A program made the position numbers and the translations under genes. Under the pieces are notes generated by a model. The model was not told the origin of the DNA. It was given only the letters and a program-made list of their open reading frames with translations, and ran no database searches. A DNA stretch of 64,000 nt from Streptomyces caelestis (GTDB lineage: Bacteria; Actinomycetota; Actinomycetes; Streptomycetales; Streptomycetaceae): the NCBI RefSeq assembly GCF_014205255.1, contig NZ_JACHNE010000001.1, forward strand, positions 8,308,001-8,372,000, read 5' to 3'. Positions 33,841-42,737 of the stretch are shown piece after piece (positions within the stretch are counted from its first letter, which is position 1; each line of letters opens with the position of its first letter).

Positions 33841-35192
33841 CCGCCACCGCTCAGCGGCACCTGCTGCTGAACATGACCGCGAACGGATCGCTCGCGAAGC
33901 CCGGCAAGGACCTCTTCGTCGTGCGCCACGGCGAGGGCCCCTACGTCGACGACACGGCCGGCAACCGCTACATCGACGGCCTGTCCGGGCTGTACTGCTG
34001 CCAGATCGGCTACTCCTACGCCGACGAGATCGCCGAGGCGGCCCAGAAGCAACTGCGCGAACTGTGCTACAGCCCGCTGTGGTCGGATTCCGCGCACCCC
34101 ACCGGCCTGGCTCTCGCGGAGCGTCTGGCCGCTCTGGCCCCCGACGGCATCGAGCACGTCTTCTTCAGCGGCGGCGGCGCCGAGGCGGTGGAGACCGCAT
34201 GGAAGATCGCCCGCAGGTACCACACCCTGCGCGGCGAGACGGGCCGGACCAAGGCCATCTCCCGGCGCGGCGCCTACCACGGCCTGACCCTCGGGGCACT
34301 GTCCTTCACGGACGACCCCGGACTCACCGAGCCGTACGGGCCGCCCGCGGTGGAGACCCACTTCGTCGCCAACACCAACCGGACCGCCCTGGAACAGCCC
34401 CTCGATGAGGGGGCCTTCACCGCGTACCTGCTCGCGGACGTGGAGGCCACGGTCCTCGCGGCGGGACCGGAGTCGGTCGGGATGCTCATCGCCGAGCCGG
34501 TGCAGAACCGGGGCGGCTGCATCACCCCGCCCGCCGGCTACTGGGAGGGCCTGCGCCGACTGGCCGACCGGTACGGCTTCCTGCTGGTCGCCGACGAGGT
34601 CATCACCGCCTTCGGCCGGCTGGGGGAGTGGTTCGGCGGCGAGTGCTACGGGGCTCGTCCGGACATCGTCACCGTCGCCAAGGGCATCACCGCCGGCTAT
34701 GCCCCGATGGGCGCGACCCTGGTCTCGGGCCGCGTCGCGGAGGTGATCAACCGGCCGGGCGAGGTCCTCAACCACGGCTACACCTTCAGTGGCCACCCGC
34801 TGAGCGCGGCCATCGCCCTGCGCAGCCTGGAGATCATGGAGCGGGACCGCATCCTGGACAACGTCCGCGGCCACCAGGACCACCTCGCCCAGCGCATGAC
34901 CTCCCTCGGGGACCTGCCGATCGTCGGCGACGTCCGCGGTGCCGGATACTTCTACGCCCTCGAACTCGTCGGCGACCTCGACGGCGGCGGCTTCAGCGAC
35001 ACCGCGCGCGCCGCGCTCGTCGCCGACCTGATCCCGCGCCGGCTGCGCGAGGCCGGGCTGCTCGCCCGCGTCTACAACCGTGCCGCCCCGCTGGTCCAGA
35101 TCGCGCCCCCGCTGATCAGCGACCGTCCACTCCTCGACCGTATCGCCGACATCATCGCGGACACCCTCGACGAGGCCTCCGCCCGCCTGTGA
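33837..35192 (+). CDS. Class III aminotransferase (omega-amino acid/diamine type)
   Basis: A 451-residue PLP aminotransferase. FFSGGGAEAVETAWKIAR is the phosphate-binding region, LLVADEVITAFGRLG the acidic site and K282 in VAKGITAGYAP the Schiff-base lysine. The SGLYCCQIGYS and YSPLWSDSAHP segments are seen in beta-alanine/taurine/putrescine:pyruvate-type enzymes. It overlaps the permease and is followed by the second deacylase and an aldehyde dehydrogenase, suggesting amine to aldehyde to acid flow. Confidence 0.88.
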   Translation: MTATAQRHLLLNMTANGSLAKPGKDLFVVRHGEGPYVDDTAGNRYIDGLSGLYCCQIGYSYADEIAEAAQKQLRELCYSPLWSDSAHPTGLALAERLAALAPDGIEHVFFSGGGAEAVETAWKIARRYHTLRGETGRTKAISRRGAYHGLTLGALSFTDDPGLTEPYGPPAVETHFVANTNRTALEQPLDEGAFTAYLLADVEATVLAAGPESVGMLIAEPVQNRGGCITPPAGYWEGLRRLADRYGFLLVADEVITAFGRLGEWFGGECYGARPDIVTVAKGITAGYAPMGATLVSGRVAEVINRPGEVLNHGYTFSGHPLSAAIALRSLEIMERDRILDNVRGHQDHLAQRMTSLGDLPIVGDVRGAGYFYALELVGDLDGGGFSDTARAALVADLIPRRLREAGLLARVYNRAAPLVQIAPPLISDRPLLDRIADIIADTLDEASARL

Positions 35193-35221
35193 TCCAGCAT
35201 TCGCGTATTGAAAGGAACGAC

Positions 35222-36175
35222 ATGTACTCCATCGGTTCCCTGACCGTCGCCCCGGGCGAGCGCGCCCAGGGTCTGATCCCGGTCGGCACCAGCAGCTACG
35301 GCGTGGAGCTGGGCATCCCGCTCATCGTCGTCAACGGCACCGAGGACGGCCCGGTGCTGTGTGTGGACGCGGGCGTGCACGGTGACGAGTACGACGGGCA
35401 GGAGGCCATCCGCCGCGTCCTCGCCGACATCGACCCGGCCACCCTGCGCGGCACCCTCGTCGGCATCCCCTGCATGAACACCCCCGCCTTCGAGGCGGCG
35501 GCCCGCACCAGCGGCCTGGACTACCTCAACCTCAACCGCATCTTCCCCGGCGACGCGGAGGGCTCGTATTCGCTGCGCCTGGCCGCTACCTTCGTCGAGC
35601 AGGTCGTGCCCGCCATCGATGCCCTCGTCGACCTGCACACGGGCGGCACGTTCGGTGAGATCGCCCCGCTCGTCATCCTCCAGGGCGGCTATGAGGAGCT
35701 CGCCACGGACCTGGCTCTCGCGGCCGGGCACGAGCTGGTCTGGAAGGGCGGCAAGTGGGGCGGCACGGTCCGCCACCCCACCCTGGCGGCGGGCAAGCCC
35801 GCCGTCACCATCGAGGCGGGCGGCGGCACCTACCGCGAACAGAACGTCGCCCTGCACGTCCACTCGATCCGCAACATCATGCGCCAACTCGGCATGATCG
35901 ACGGCGAGGCGGAGCTACGCGACAGTTACACGACCGTCTCGGGCACCTTCGCCCGGTCCGCCGCCGGCGGCTTCTTCCTCGGCCACGCCGAGCCCGGCGA
36001 GACCTGCAAGGAAGGCGATCTGATCGCCCAGATCGTCGACCACTACGGCAACACGCTGGAAGAGGTGCGCGCCCCACAGGACGGCATCGTGCTCTGGGTG
36101 CGCCGGATCCGCACCGTCCGTCCGGGCGACGAGGTCGTCATCTTCGGCGAGGTGCAGGGAGAGATTCAGCCATGA
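35222..36175 (+). CDS. AstE/AspA-family deacylase B
   Basis: A 317-residue zinc hydrolase of the succinylglutamate desuccinylase/aspartoacylase group. DAGVHGDEYDG and DLHTGG carry the zinc ligands, IEAGGG and RDSYTTVSG lie in the second half. It shares the fold but not much sequence with deacylase A in the same operon. GAAAGGA precedes the ATG. Its stop overlaps the aldehyde dehydrogenase. Two such enzymes in one operon suggest two acylated intermediates or two acyl chain types. Confidence 0.85.
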   Translation: MYSIGSLTVAPGERAQGLIPVGTSSYGVELGIPLIVVNGTEDGPVLCVDAGVHGDEYDGQEAIRRVLADIDPATLRGTLVGIPCMNTPAFEAAARTSGLDYLNLNRIFPGDAEGSYSLRLAATFVEQVVPAIDALVDLHTGGTFGEIAPLVILQGGYEELATDLALAAGHELVWKGGKWGGTVRHPTLAAGKPAVTIEAGGGTYREQNVALHVHSIRNIMRQLGMIDGEAELRDSYTTVSGTFARSAAGGFFLGHAEPGETCKEGDLIAQIVDHYGNTLEEVRAPQDGIVLWVRRIRTVRPGDEVVIFGEVQGEIQP

Positions 36176-37635
36176 GCGGCGAACTCCCGCTGACCGAGCT
36201 GCTGTTGATCGACGGAAAGCAGGTCTCTGCCGCCGACGGCCGGAGCTTCACGGTTCTCGACCCGTCGGACGGCACGGCTCTCGCCGAGGTCGCCCACGCC
36301 GGCCCGGCTGACGTCGACCAGGCGGTGGCGGCGGCGCGCGCGGCGTTCACCTCGCCCGAGTGGGCCCGGATGCGCGCCGCGGACCGGGGCAGGCTCCTCC
36401 TGCGCATCGCGGAGGCGATCCGGCGCGAGGGCGAGTGGCTGGCGCGCCTGGAGTGCCAGGACGTCGGCAAGCCGCTCAGCCAGGCCAAGGCCGATGTCGA
36501 GGCCGCCGCCCGCTACTTCGAGTTCTACGCGGGCTTCGCCGACAAGCTCGGCGGTTCCACGATTCCGCTGGGCCCGGGGCTGATCGACTACACCGTGCGC
36601 GAGCCGATCGGGGTCTCCGGCCAGATCATCCCGTTCAACTACCCGCTGCAGAACACCGCGAGGGGCTCCGCCCCGGCGCTGGCCGCGGGCTGCGCGGTCG
36701 TGCTCAAACCCTCTCCCGAGGCGCCGCTGACCCCGCTGGAGATCGGTCGTATCGCACTGGAGTGCGGGCTGCCACCCGGCGTCCTCAACGTCGTACCCGG
36801 CGACGGCGAGACCGGCGCCGCCCTCGCCGGGCACCCCGGCATCGACCAGGTCACCTTCACCGGCTCGGTGCCGACCGGCATCAAGGTCGCCCAGGCGGCC
36901 GCCGCCAACGTGGTGCCCTCCGTGACCGAGCTGGGCGGCAAATCGCCGTTCGTCGTCTTCGCGGACGCCGACTTCGACCTGGCCTTGCAGGCGATCCTGG
37001 GCGCGTCGTTCAGCAACGCCGGGCAGATGTGCTCGGCGGGCACCCGGCTGCTGCTCCAGCGCGGCGCCGAGGAGTTCCTGGACCGCCTGGCCGAGAAGAT
37101 CGCGGGCCTGCGCGTCGGACCGGGTCTCACGGACCCGGACATCGGCCCGCTGGTCGCCGCCCGCCAGCGCGACCGGGTCCTCGAGTATCTGGAACTGGCC
37201 CGGCAGGAAGGCGCTGTGGCGCGGGTCGGGGGAGGCGCCCCGGCCGCCCCCGAACTCGCCGACGGCTACTACGTCGAGCCGACCGTCCTCACCGGCCTGA
37301 CCAACCAGGCCCGGTGCGCCCGCGAGGAGATCTTCGGCCCCGTCGTCACCGTCATCGAGTTCGACGACGCGGACGAGGCCCTGCAGATCGCCAATGACAG
37401 CCCGTACGGCCTGTCCTCCTACGTCTGGACCCGCGACATCGACAAGGCGATGCGTCTGGCCGAAGGCATCCGGGCCGGCCAGGTCCACGTCAACGCCACC
37501 GGCGTCGGCACCGGCGTCGAGTTGCCCTTCGGCGGCTACAAGCACAGCGGCTGGGGCCGGGAGAAGGGCCTCGAAGCGCTGGCGAGCTACACGCAGACGA
37601 AGAACGTCTGCATCGGATTCGGGGATCGGTCATGA
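36172..37635 (+). CDS. NAD(P)-dependent aldehyde dehydrogenase, betaine/aminoaldehyde type
   Basis: A 487-residue ALDH with PFNYPLQN (Asn), ELGGKSPF (Glu base) and catalytic Cys287 in NAGQMCSAGTR. The GQMCSAGTR pattern is common in betaine-aldehyde and gamma-aminobutyraldehyde dehydrogenases. Overlaps the deacylase before it and the aldo/keto reductase after it by 4 bases. It would oxidise the aldehyde from the aminotransferase or an oxidase. Confidence 0.9.
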   Translation: MSGELPLTELLLIDGKQVSAADGRSFTVLDPSDGTALAEVAHAGPADVDQAVAAARAAFTSPEWARMRAADRGRLLLRIAEAIRREGEWLARLECQDVGKPLSQAKADVEAAARYFEFYAGFADKLGGSTIPLGPGLIDYTVREPIGVSGQIIPFNYPLQNTARGSAPALAAGCAVVLKPSPEAPLTPLEIGRIALECGLPPGVLNVVPGDGETGAALAGHPGIDQVTFTGSVPTGIKVAQAAAANVVPSVTELGGKSPFVVFADADFDLALQAILGASFSNAGQMCSAGTRLLLQRGAEEFLDRLAEKIAGLRVGPGLTDPDIGPLVAARQRDRVLEYLELARQEGAVARVGGGAPAAPELADGYYVEPTVLTGLTNQARCAREEIFGPVVTVIEFDDADEALQIANDSPYGLSSYVWTRDIDKAMRLAEGIRAGQVHVNATGVGTGVELPFGGYKHSGWGREKGLEALASYTQTKNVCIGFGDRS

Positions 37636-38570
37636 GGTATCGCACGCTGGGCGAACGCGGCCCGGCCGTCTCCGTCGTCGGCGTCGGCGGCAACAACTTC
37701 GGCTCCCGCCTCGACGAGGACGGCACGAAGGCCGTCGTCCACGCCGCCCTCGACGCCGGGATCACCCTGTTCGACACCGCCGACATGTACGGCGGGTTCG
37801 GCGAACAGGGTGGCATGCGCGGTGACGGCGAACGCCTTCTCGGCGCCGCCCTGAAGGGGCATCGCGACGACGTCGTCCTGGCCACCAAGTTCGGCATGGA
37901 GATGGGGCCGGAGGCCGACCTGTACGGCCGACGGGGTGCCCGCCCCTACATCCGGTACGCCGTCGAAGCCTCGCTTCGCCGCCTCGGCACCGACCGCATC
38001 GACCTGTACCAGTACCACGAGCCGGACGGCGTCACCCCGCTGGAGGAGACGGTCGCCGCCCTGACCGAGCTCGTGGACGAGGGAAAGATCGGGTACATCG
38101 GCTGCTCCAACCTGCCGGCCGAGCGGCTCACCGACGCCTTCGTGTCCACCCAGGCCCGCTACCACCTGCTCGACCGCAGCGTGGAGAACGACCTGATCCC
38201 CGCATGCCTGCGCCACGGCATCGGCCTGCTGCCGTACTACCCGCTGGCCAACGGCCTGCTCAGCGGCAAGTACCGGCGTGGCCAGGAGCCCCCGCCCGGC
38301 AGCCGGCTGTCCTGGCGGCAGGGCTGGCTCACCGACGCGGCCCTCGACCGTGTCGAGGCGCTCACCGCGTACGCCGCCGAGCGCGGCCTGACCCTCCTCC
38401 AGGTCGCCGTGGGCGGACTGGCCGCACTGCCCGCGGTCGGCTCGGTCATCTGCGGCGCCATGACCCCGGCGCAGGTCACCGCCAACGCGGCGGCGGCCGA
38501 CTGGCTCCCCGACGCGGCCGACCTCACCGGACTCGACGCGATCGTCGCCCCCGGCGAACAAGTCGTCTGA
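37632..38570 (+). CDS. Aldo/keto reductase
   Basis: A 312-residue (alpha/beta)8 NADPH reductase. The catalytic tetrad is visible: Asp and Tyr in FDTADMYGGFG, Lys in VVLATKFGM, His in LYQYHEPDG. It overlaps the ALDH stop. In a catabolic operon it may reduce or detoxify a carbonyl by-product; the true substrate is not evident. Confidence 0.88.
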   Translation: MRYRTLGERGPAVSVVGVGGNNFGSRLDEDGTKAVVHAALDAGITLFDTADMYGGFGEQGGMRGDGERLLGAALKGHRDDVVLATKFGMEMGPEADLYGRRGARPYIRYAVEASLRRLGTDRIDLYQYHEPDGVTPLEETVAALTELVDEGKIGYIGCSNLPAERLTDAFVSTQARYHLLDRSVENDLIPACLRHGIGLLPYYPLANGLLSGKYRRGQEPPPGSRLSWRQGWLTDAALDRVEALTAYAAERGLTLLQVAVGGLAALPAVGSVICGAMTPAQVTANAAAADWLPDAADLTGLDAIVAPGEQVV

Positions 38571-38615
38571 AAACCCGAAGTCCCTTCCTGATTCCCTGAA
38601 TTGAGGCTAGACACC

Positions 38616-39281
38616 ATGCGAGAGATCGTCACCTTCGACGCCTACGGCACCCTGGTCGACTTCCAGCTCGGCCCCACCACCCTGAAGGTCCTGGAGGACC
38701 GGCTGGACCTGGACAACCTGGACGTCGACGAGTTCCTCGACGACTTCCGCGTCATGCGCTTCCAGGCCGTCCTGGAGGCCTACCGCCCGTACCGCGAGAT
38801 CCTGCACTCCAGCCTGCGCAACGCCATGCGCCTGCACGGCCTGGAGTACCGCGAGTCCGACGGTGACGCCCTGGTCGACGCCGTTCCCACCTTCGGCCCG
38901 TTCCCGGAGGTCCCGGAGGCACTGCGCCAGCTCAAGACCAGGTACGAGATCGCCATCATCTCCAACACCGACGACAACCTGATCGCGCGTAACGTGGAGA
39001 ACATCGGCGTGGAGTTCGACCACGTCATCACCGCCCAGCAGGCCGGCGCCTACAAGCCCGACCGGCAGACCTTCGAGCACGCCTTCAAGACCATCGGCGT
39101 CGAGCCCTCGCAGGTCATCCACACCGCCCAGGGCTGGGAGTACGACCACATCCCCACCCGTGACCTGGGCCTGAAGCGCCGGGTGTGGATCAACCGCTTC
39201 GGCCGCCCCGGCAGCGCCGACTACCAGCCCTACGACATGCTGCCCGACCTGTCGGGCCTGCCGAAGCTGCTCGGCTGCTGA
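38616..39281 (+). CDS. HAD-superfamily hydrolase, haloacid dehalogenase type II-like
   Basis: A 221-residue HAD enzyme. Motif I FDAYGTLVD (nucleophile Asp near residue 8), motif II IISNTDDN and motif III Lys in AYKPDRQTF are present. The region that reads SSNxxD in true L-2-haloacid dehalogenases reads HTAQGWEYD here, so dehalogenase activity is doubtful and a phosphatase or C-N/C-O hydrolase is as likely. The ATG at 38616 is preferred over the TTG at 38601. It is 45 bases after the reductase. Confidence 0.8.
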   Translation: MREIVTFDAYGTLVDFQLGPTTLKVLEDRLDLDNLDVDEFLDDFRVMRFQAVLEAYRPYREILHSSLRNAMRLHGLEYRESDGDALVDAVPTFGPFPEVPEALRQLKTRYEIAIISNTDDNLIARNVENIGVEFDHVITAQQAGAYKPDRQTFEHAFKTIGVEPSQVIHTAQGWEYDHIPTRDLGLKRRVWINRFGRPGSADYQPYDMLPDLSGLPKLLGC

Positions 39282-39324
39282 CAGCCCGGCGACACAGGAC
39301 CGAGAACACGACAGGACGCACGCC

Positions 39325-40608
39325 ATGAAACAGATCCCCTACTGGCTCGACACCGCTCCCGCCCTGCCCGACCGCTCCGGGAAGGACCTGCCCGCCGAGG
39401 CGGACGTGGTGGTCATCGGCGGCGGCCTCACCGGCCTGTCCACCGCCTACCACACCGCCCGCAAGGGAGCCCGGGTCGTCCTCGTCGAGAAGGACAAGGT
39501 CGGCTCGGGCGCCTCCGGCCGCAACGGCAGCATGTGCACCCAGGGCCTCACCATCAGCCCCGGTGAGGCCCGCAAGCGCTACGGTCAGGAGCGCGCCCGC
39601 GAGCTGTACGACTCCTTCCGCGAGGCGGTCGACGTGGTCGAGGAGCTCACGCGGACGGAGCAGATCGACTGCGACTTCCACCGGGCGGGCCGGCTCGGTG
39701 TGGCCTTCAAGCCCCAGCACTTCGAGTCGATGCGGGCCACCCAGCGCGACCTGGCCGACAACTTCGGCCACGAGACCCAGCTCCTGACCCGCGGCGAGCT
39801 GAAGGCGGAGCTGGGCTCGGACTACTACCACGGCGCCCTGCTCGATCCGCTCAGCGCCGCCCTGCACGTGGGCAAGTACGTCCACGGCCTCGCGGAGGCC
39901 GCCGAGCGGGCCGGTGCGGAGATCCACGAGCGCAACGCGGCCACCGGCCTGACCCGTCTGCCCGGCGGCGGTTTCGTGGTCGAGACCCTGAACGGCACGA
40001 TCCGTGCCCAGCAGGTCATGGCCGCCACCGACGCCTACACCGACAAGGCGCTGCCATGGTTCCGCAAGCGGCTGATCAACGTCGGCAGCTTCATCATCGT
40101 CACCGAGCCCCTCGGTGAGGCACGCGCCAAGGAATTGATCCCGAACGCCCGTCTGGTGGTCGACTCCAAGAACATCGGCCACTACATCCGCCTCACCCCC
40201 GACAACCGTCTCGCCTTCGGCGGCCGGGCCCGCTTCGCCCCCTCCGACCCGGCCTCCGACGTCAAGAGCGGCGACATCCTCAAGCGGGAGATGACGGAGA
40301 TCTTCCCGCAGTTGGCGGGTGCGCGGGTCGACTACGTGTGGGGCGGCATGGTCGGCTTCTCCTGGGACCGCCTCCCGCACGCGGGCGAGGCCAACGGCCT
40401 GTACTACTCGATGGGCTACTGCGGCCACGGCGTCCAGATGGCCACCTACATGGGCCGCGCGGTCGCCGAGATGATGGACGGCAGGCCGGAGGCCAACCCC
40501 CTGCGCGGCCTCGGCTTCCCCAAGGTCCCCGTCCCCTTCTACAGCGGGACCCCCTGGTTCCTGCCGTTCGGCGGCGCCTACTACAAGGTGAAGGACAAGC
40601 TGCGCTGA
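39325..40608 (+). CDS. FAD-dependent oxidoreductase, PuuB/glycine-oxidase (DAO) family
   Basis: A 427-residue flavoprotein with the FAD fold at residues about 28-60 (VVVIGGGLTGLSTAYHTARK), the GSGASGRNGSM motif shared with gamma-glutamylputrescine oxidases, and the C-terminal GYCGHGVQMATYMGRAVAE flavin contact. It would oxidise an amine or amino acid to an imine with hydrogen peroxide release. It is the last gene of the 12-gene operon. It differs from the SolA-like enzyme at the operon start in length and motifs, so two different C-N bonds may be cut. Confidence 0.85.
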   Translation: MKQIPYWLDTAPALPDRSGKDLPAEADVVVIGGGLTGLSTAYHTARKGARVVLVEKDKVGSGASGRNGSMCTQGLTISPGEARKRYGQERARELYDSFREAVDVVEELTRTEQIDCDFHRAGRLGVAFKPQHFESMRATQRDLADNFGHETQLLTRGELKAELGSDYYHGALLDPLSAALHVGKYVHGLAEAAERAGAEIHERNAATGLTRLPGGGFVVETLNGTIRAQQVMAATDAYTDKALPWFRKRLINVGSFIIVTEPLGEARAKELIPNARLVVDSKNIGHYIRLTPDNRLAFGGRARFAPSDPASDVKSGDILKREMTEIFPQLAGARVDYVWGGMVGFSWDRLPHAGEANGLYYSMGYCGHGVQMATYMGRAVAEMMDGRPEANPLRGLGFPKVPVPFYSGTPWFLPFGGAYYKVKDKLR

Positions 40609-40674
40609 GCCGTCCCGGCGCCGGGGGTCCTTTCGTGACGGCTCGCGGAAGCCCCCCGGCCGCCCGACAACTGA

Positions 40675-40698
40675 ATGAAGACATGAATCAGTCTTCAT
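40675..40698. promoter_or_regulatory. ArsR/SmtB-like operator before the P-type ATPase
   Basis: Perfect 8-bp arms ATGAAGAC and GTCTTCAT flank ATGAATCA. AT-rich dyads ending in TTCAT/ATGAA are typical of metal-sensing ArsR/SmtB repressors. A TATGGT (-10-like) follows at 40708. No ArsR gene adjoins it; the nearest is at 60.8 kb and is not evidently a metal sensor. Confidence 0.65.
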
Positions 40699-40748
40699 GT
40701 GTTCCTGTATGGTGAGGAAGTCATGCGTTCCCGCCTGAAGGACCCCCG

Positions 40749-42728
40749 ATGACCTCCACGCTCACGCCGCAGCCGGTCGAACGGGCGAAACCCGCCCGCA
40801 CCGGGGCCGCGCCCCGGCGGCGTACCCGTGTCCTCGCGCTCCCCGAGGCGCGCTGGGCCGCTGCCTCCACCGTCTTCTTCCTGCTCGCCCTGCCCCTGCA
40901 GCTGACCGGCGCCCCCGCCTGGACGTGGGGCCCGCTCTACGCCCTGTCGTACGTCACGGGCGGCTGGGAGCCGGGCTGGGAAGGCCTCAAGGCACTGAAG
41001 GAGCGCACCCTCGACGTCGACCTGCTGATGGTCGTCGCCGCACTGGGCGCGGCGGCGATCGGGCAGGTCATGGACGGCGCCCTGCTCATCGTCATCTTCG
41101 CCACCTCCGGCGCCCTGGAGGCGCTGGCCACCGCCCGCACCGCCGACTCCGTCCGCGGCCTGCTCGATCTCGCCCCCGCCACGGCCACCCGGCTGACCCC
41201 TGACGGCGGCGAACAGACCGTGCCCGTGGAGGAGCTGGCGGTCGGCGACACCGTCCTCGTCCGCCCCGGTGAGCGCGTCGGCGCCGACGGCCGCGTGCTG
41301 GACGGGGCGAGCGACGTGGACCAGGCCACCATCACCGGCGAGCCGCTCCCCGCGGCGAAGGAGCCGGGCGACGAGGTCTTCGCGGGCACCCTCAACGGCA
41401 CCGGCGCCCTGCGGGTCCGGGTCGAGCGCGACGCCTCCGACTCGGTGATCGCCCGGATCGTCCGGATGGTGGAGGAAGCGTCCGAGACCAAGGCGCCCAC
41501 GCAGCTGTTCATCGAGAAGGTCGAACAGCGTTACTCGCTGGGCATGGTGGCCGCGACCCTGGCCGTCTTCCTGGTGCCGCTCGCCTTCGGCGAGCAGCTC
41601 ACCGACGCGCTGCTGCGCGCCATGACCTTCATGATCGTGGCCTCTCCGTGCGCGGTCGTGCTGGCCACCATGCCGCCCCTGCTGTCGGCCATCGCCAACG
41701 CCGGACGGCACGGCGTGCTGGTGAAGTCGGCCGTGGTGATGGAGCGGCTCGGCCAGGTGGACGCGGTCGCGCTGGACAAGACCGGCACGCTGACCGAGGG
41801 CAGCCCGCGCGTCACCGATGTCCGGCCGCTGCCCGGATCCGGCCTGGCCGAAGCCGAGTTGCTGACGCTGGCGGCGGCGGCCGAGCGGCCCAGCGAGCAT
41901 CCGCTGGCCCGGGCGGTCGTGGACGCGGCCCGCGAGCGCGGTCTCGACCTGCCCGGCGCCGAGGACTTCACCTCCGCGCCCGGAATCGGAGTGACCGCCG
42001 TCGTGAACGGCCGAGGGGTCGCCGTCGGCGCCCCGGCCCGCCTGCTGGACGGCGCGGACGGCACGGTCACCGCCGTCGCCGAGGAACTGGAGGAGTCCGG
42101 CCGTACCGCCGTCCTGGTCCTCGTCGACGGCGCCCCCGCCGGGCTGCTCGGCATCGCCGACCGGCTGCGCCCGGACGCCGCCGCCACCGTCGCCGCGCTC
42201 ACCACGCTCACCGGCACCGCCCCGACGCTCCTCACCGGCGACAACCCCCGGGCCGCCGCACACCTCGCCGCCGAGGCCGGCATCGACGACGTGCGCGCCG
42301 GGCTGCTGCCGCAGGACAAACTGACGGCCGTCCAGGAGATGGAGCGCGCGGGCCGCAAGGTGCTGGTCGTCGGGGACGGCGTCAACGACGCACCCGCCCT
42401 GGCCGCCGCCCACACCGGGATCGCCATGGGCCGGGCCGGCTCCGACCTCGCCCTGGAGACCGCCGACGCCGTGATCGTGCGCGACGAACTCGCGGCGGTC
42501 CCCACCACCGTCGCCCTCTCGCGCCGCGCGCGCAGGCTGGTCGTCCAGAACCTCGTCATCGCCGGGGTGTTCATCACCGGCCTCGTCGTCTGGGACCTGG
42601 CCGGGAACCTGCCGCTGCCGCTGGGCGTCGCCGGCCACGAGGGCTCCACGGTCCTGGTCGGCCTGAACGGCCTGCGGCTGCTGCGGGAGACGGCCTGGCA
42701 GCGGGCCTCCGCCGAGGGAAGCGACTGA
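40749..42728 (+). CDS. Heavy-metal P1B-type ATPase (Zn/Cd/Co-like)
   Basis: A 659-residue metal efflux pump. It has the membrane metal motif SPC (Cys301, in VASPCAVVLA), the actuator TGEP, the phosphorylated Asp343 in DKTGTLTEG, the HP pair in SEHPLARA and the hinge GDGVNDAPAL. There is no N-terminal heavy-metal-binding domain, so it is a short form. SPC with no N-terminal domain fits zinc, cadmium or cobalt better than copper, which usually has CPC. The palindrome 50 bases upstream suggests metal-triggered derepression. It is separated from the catabolic operon by 140 bases. Confidence 0.92.
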   Translation: MTSTLTPQPVERAKPARTGAAPRRRTRVLALPEARWAAASTVFFLLALPLQLTGAPAWTWGPLYALSYVTGGWEPGWEGLKALKERTLDVDLLMVVAALGAAAIGQVMDGALLIVIFATSGALEALATARTADSVRGLLDLAPATATRLTPDGGEQTVPVEELAVGDTVLVRPGERVGADGRVLDGASDVDQATITGEPLPAAKEPGDEVFAGTLNGTGALRVRVERDASDSVIARIVRMVEEASETKAPTQLFIEKVEQRYSLGMVAATLAVFLVPLAFGEQLTDALLRAMTFMIVASPCAVVLATMPPLLSAIANAGRHGVLVKSAVVMERLGQVDAVALDKTGTLTEGSPRVTDVRPLPGSGLAEAELLTLAAAAERPSEHPLARAVVDAARERGLDLPGAEDFTSAPGIGVTAVVNGRGVAVGAPARLLDGADGTVTAVAEELEESGRTAVLVLVDGAPAGLLGIADRLRPDAAATVAALTTLTGTAPTLLTGDNPRAAAHLAAEAGIDDVRAGLLPQDKLTAVQEMERAGRKVLVVGDGVNDAPALAAAHTGIAMGRAGSDLALETADAVIVRDELAAVPTTVALSRRARRLVVQNLVIAGVFITGLVVWDLAGNLPLPLGVAGHEGSTVLVGLNGLRLLRETAWQRASAEGSD

Positions 42729-42737
42729 CGAACGCCG

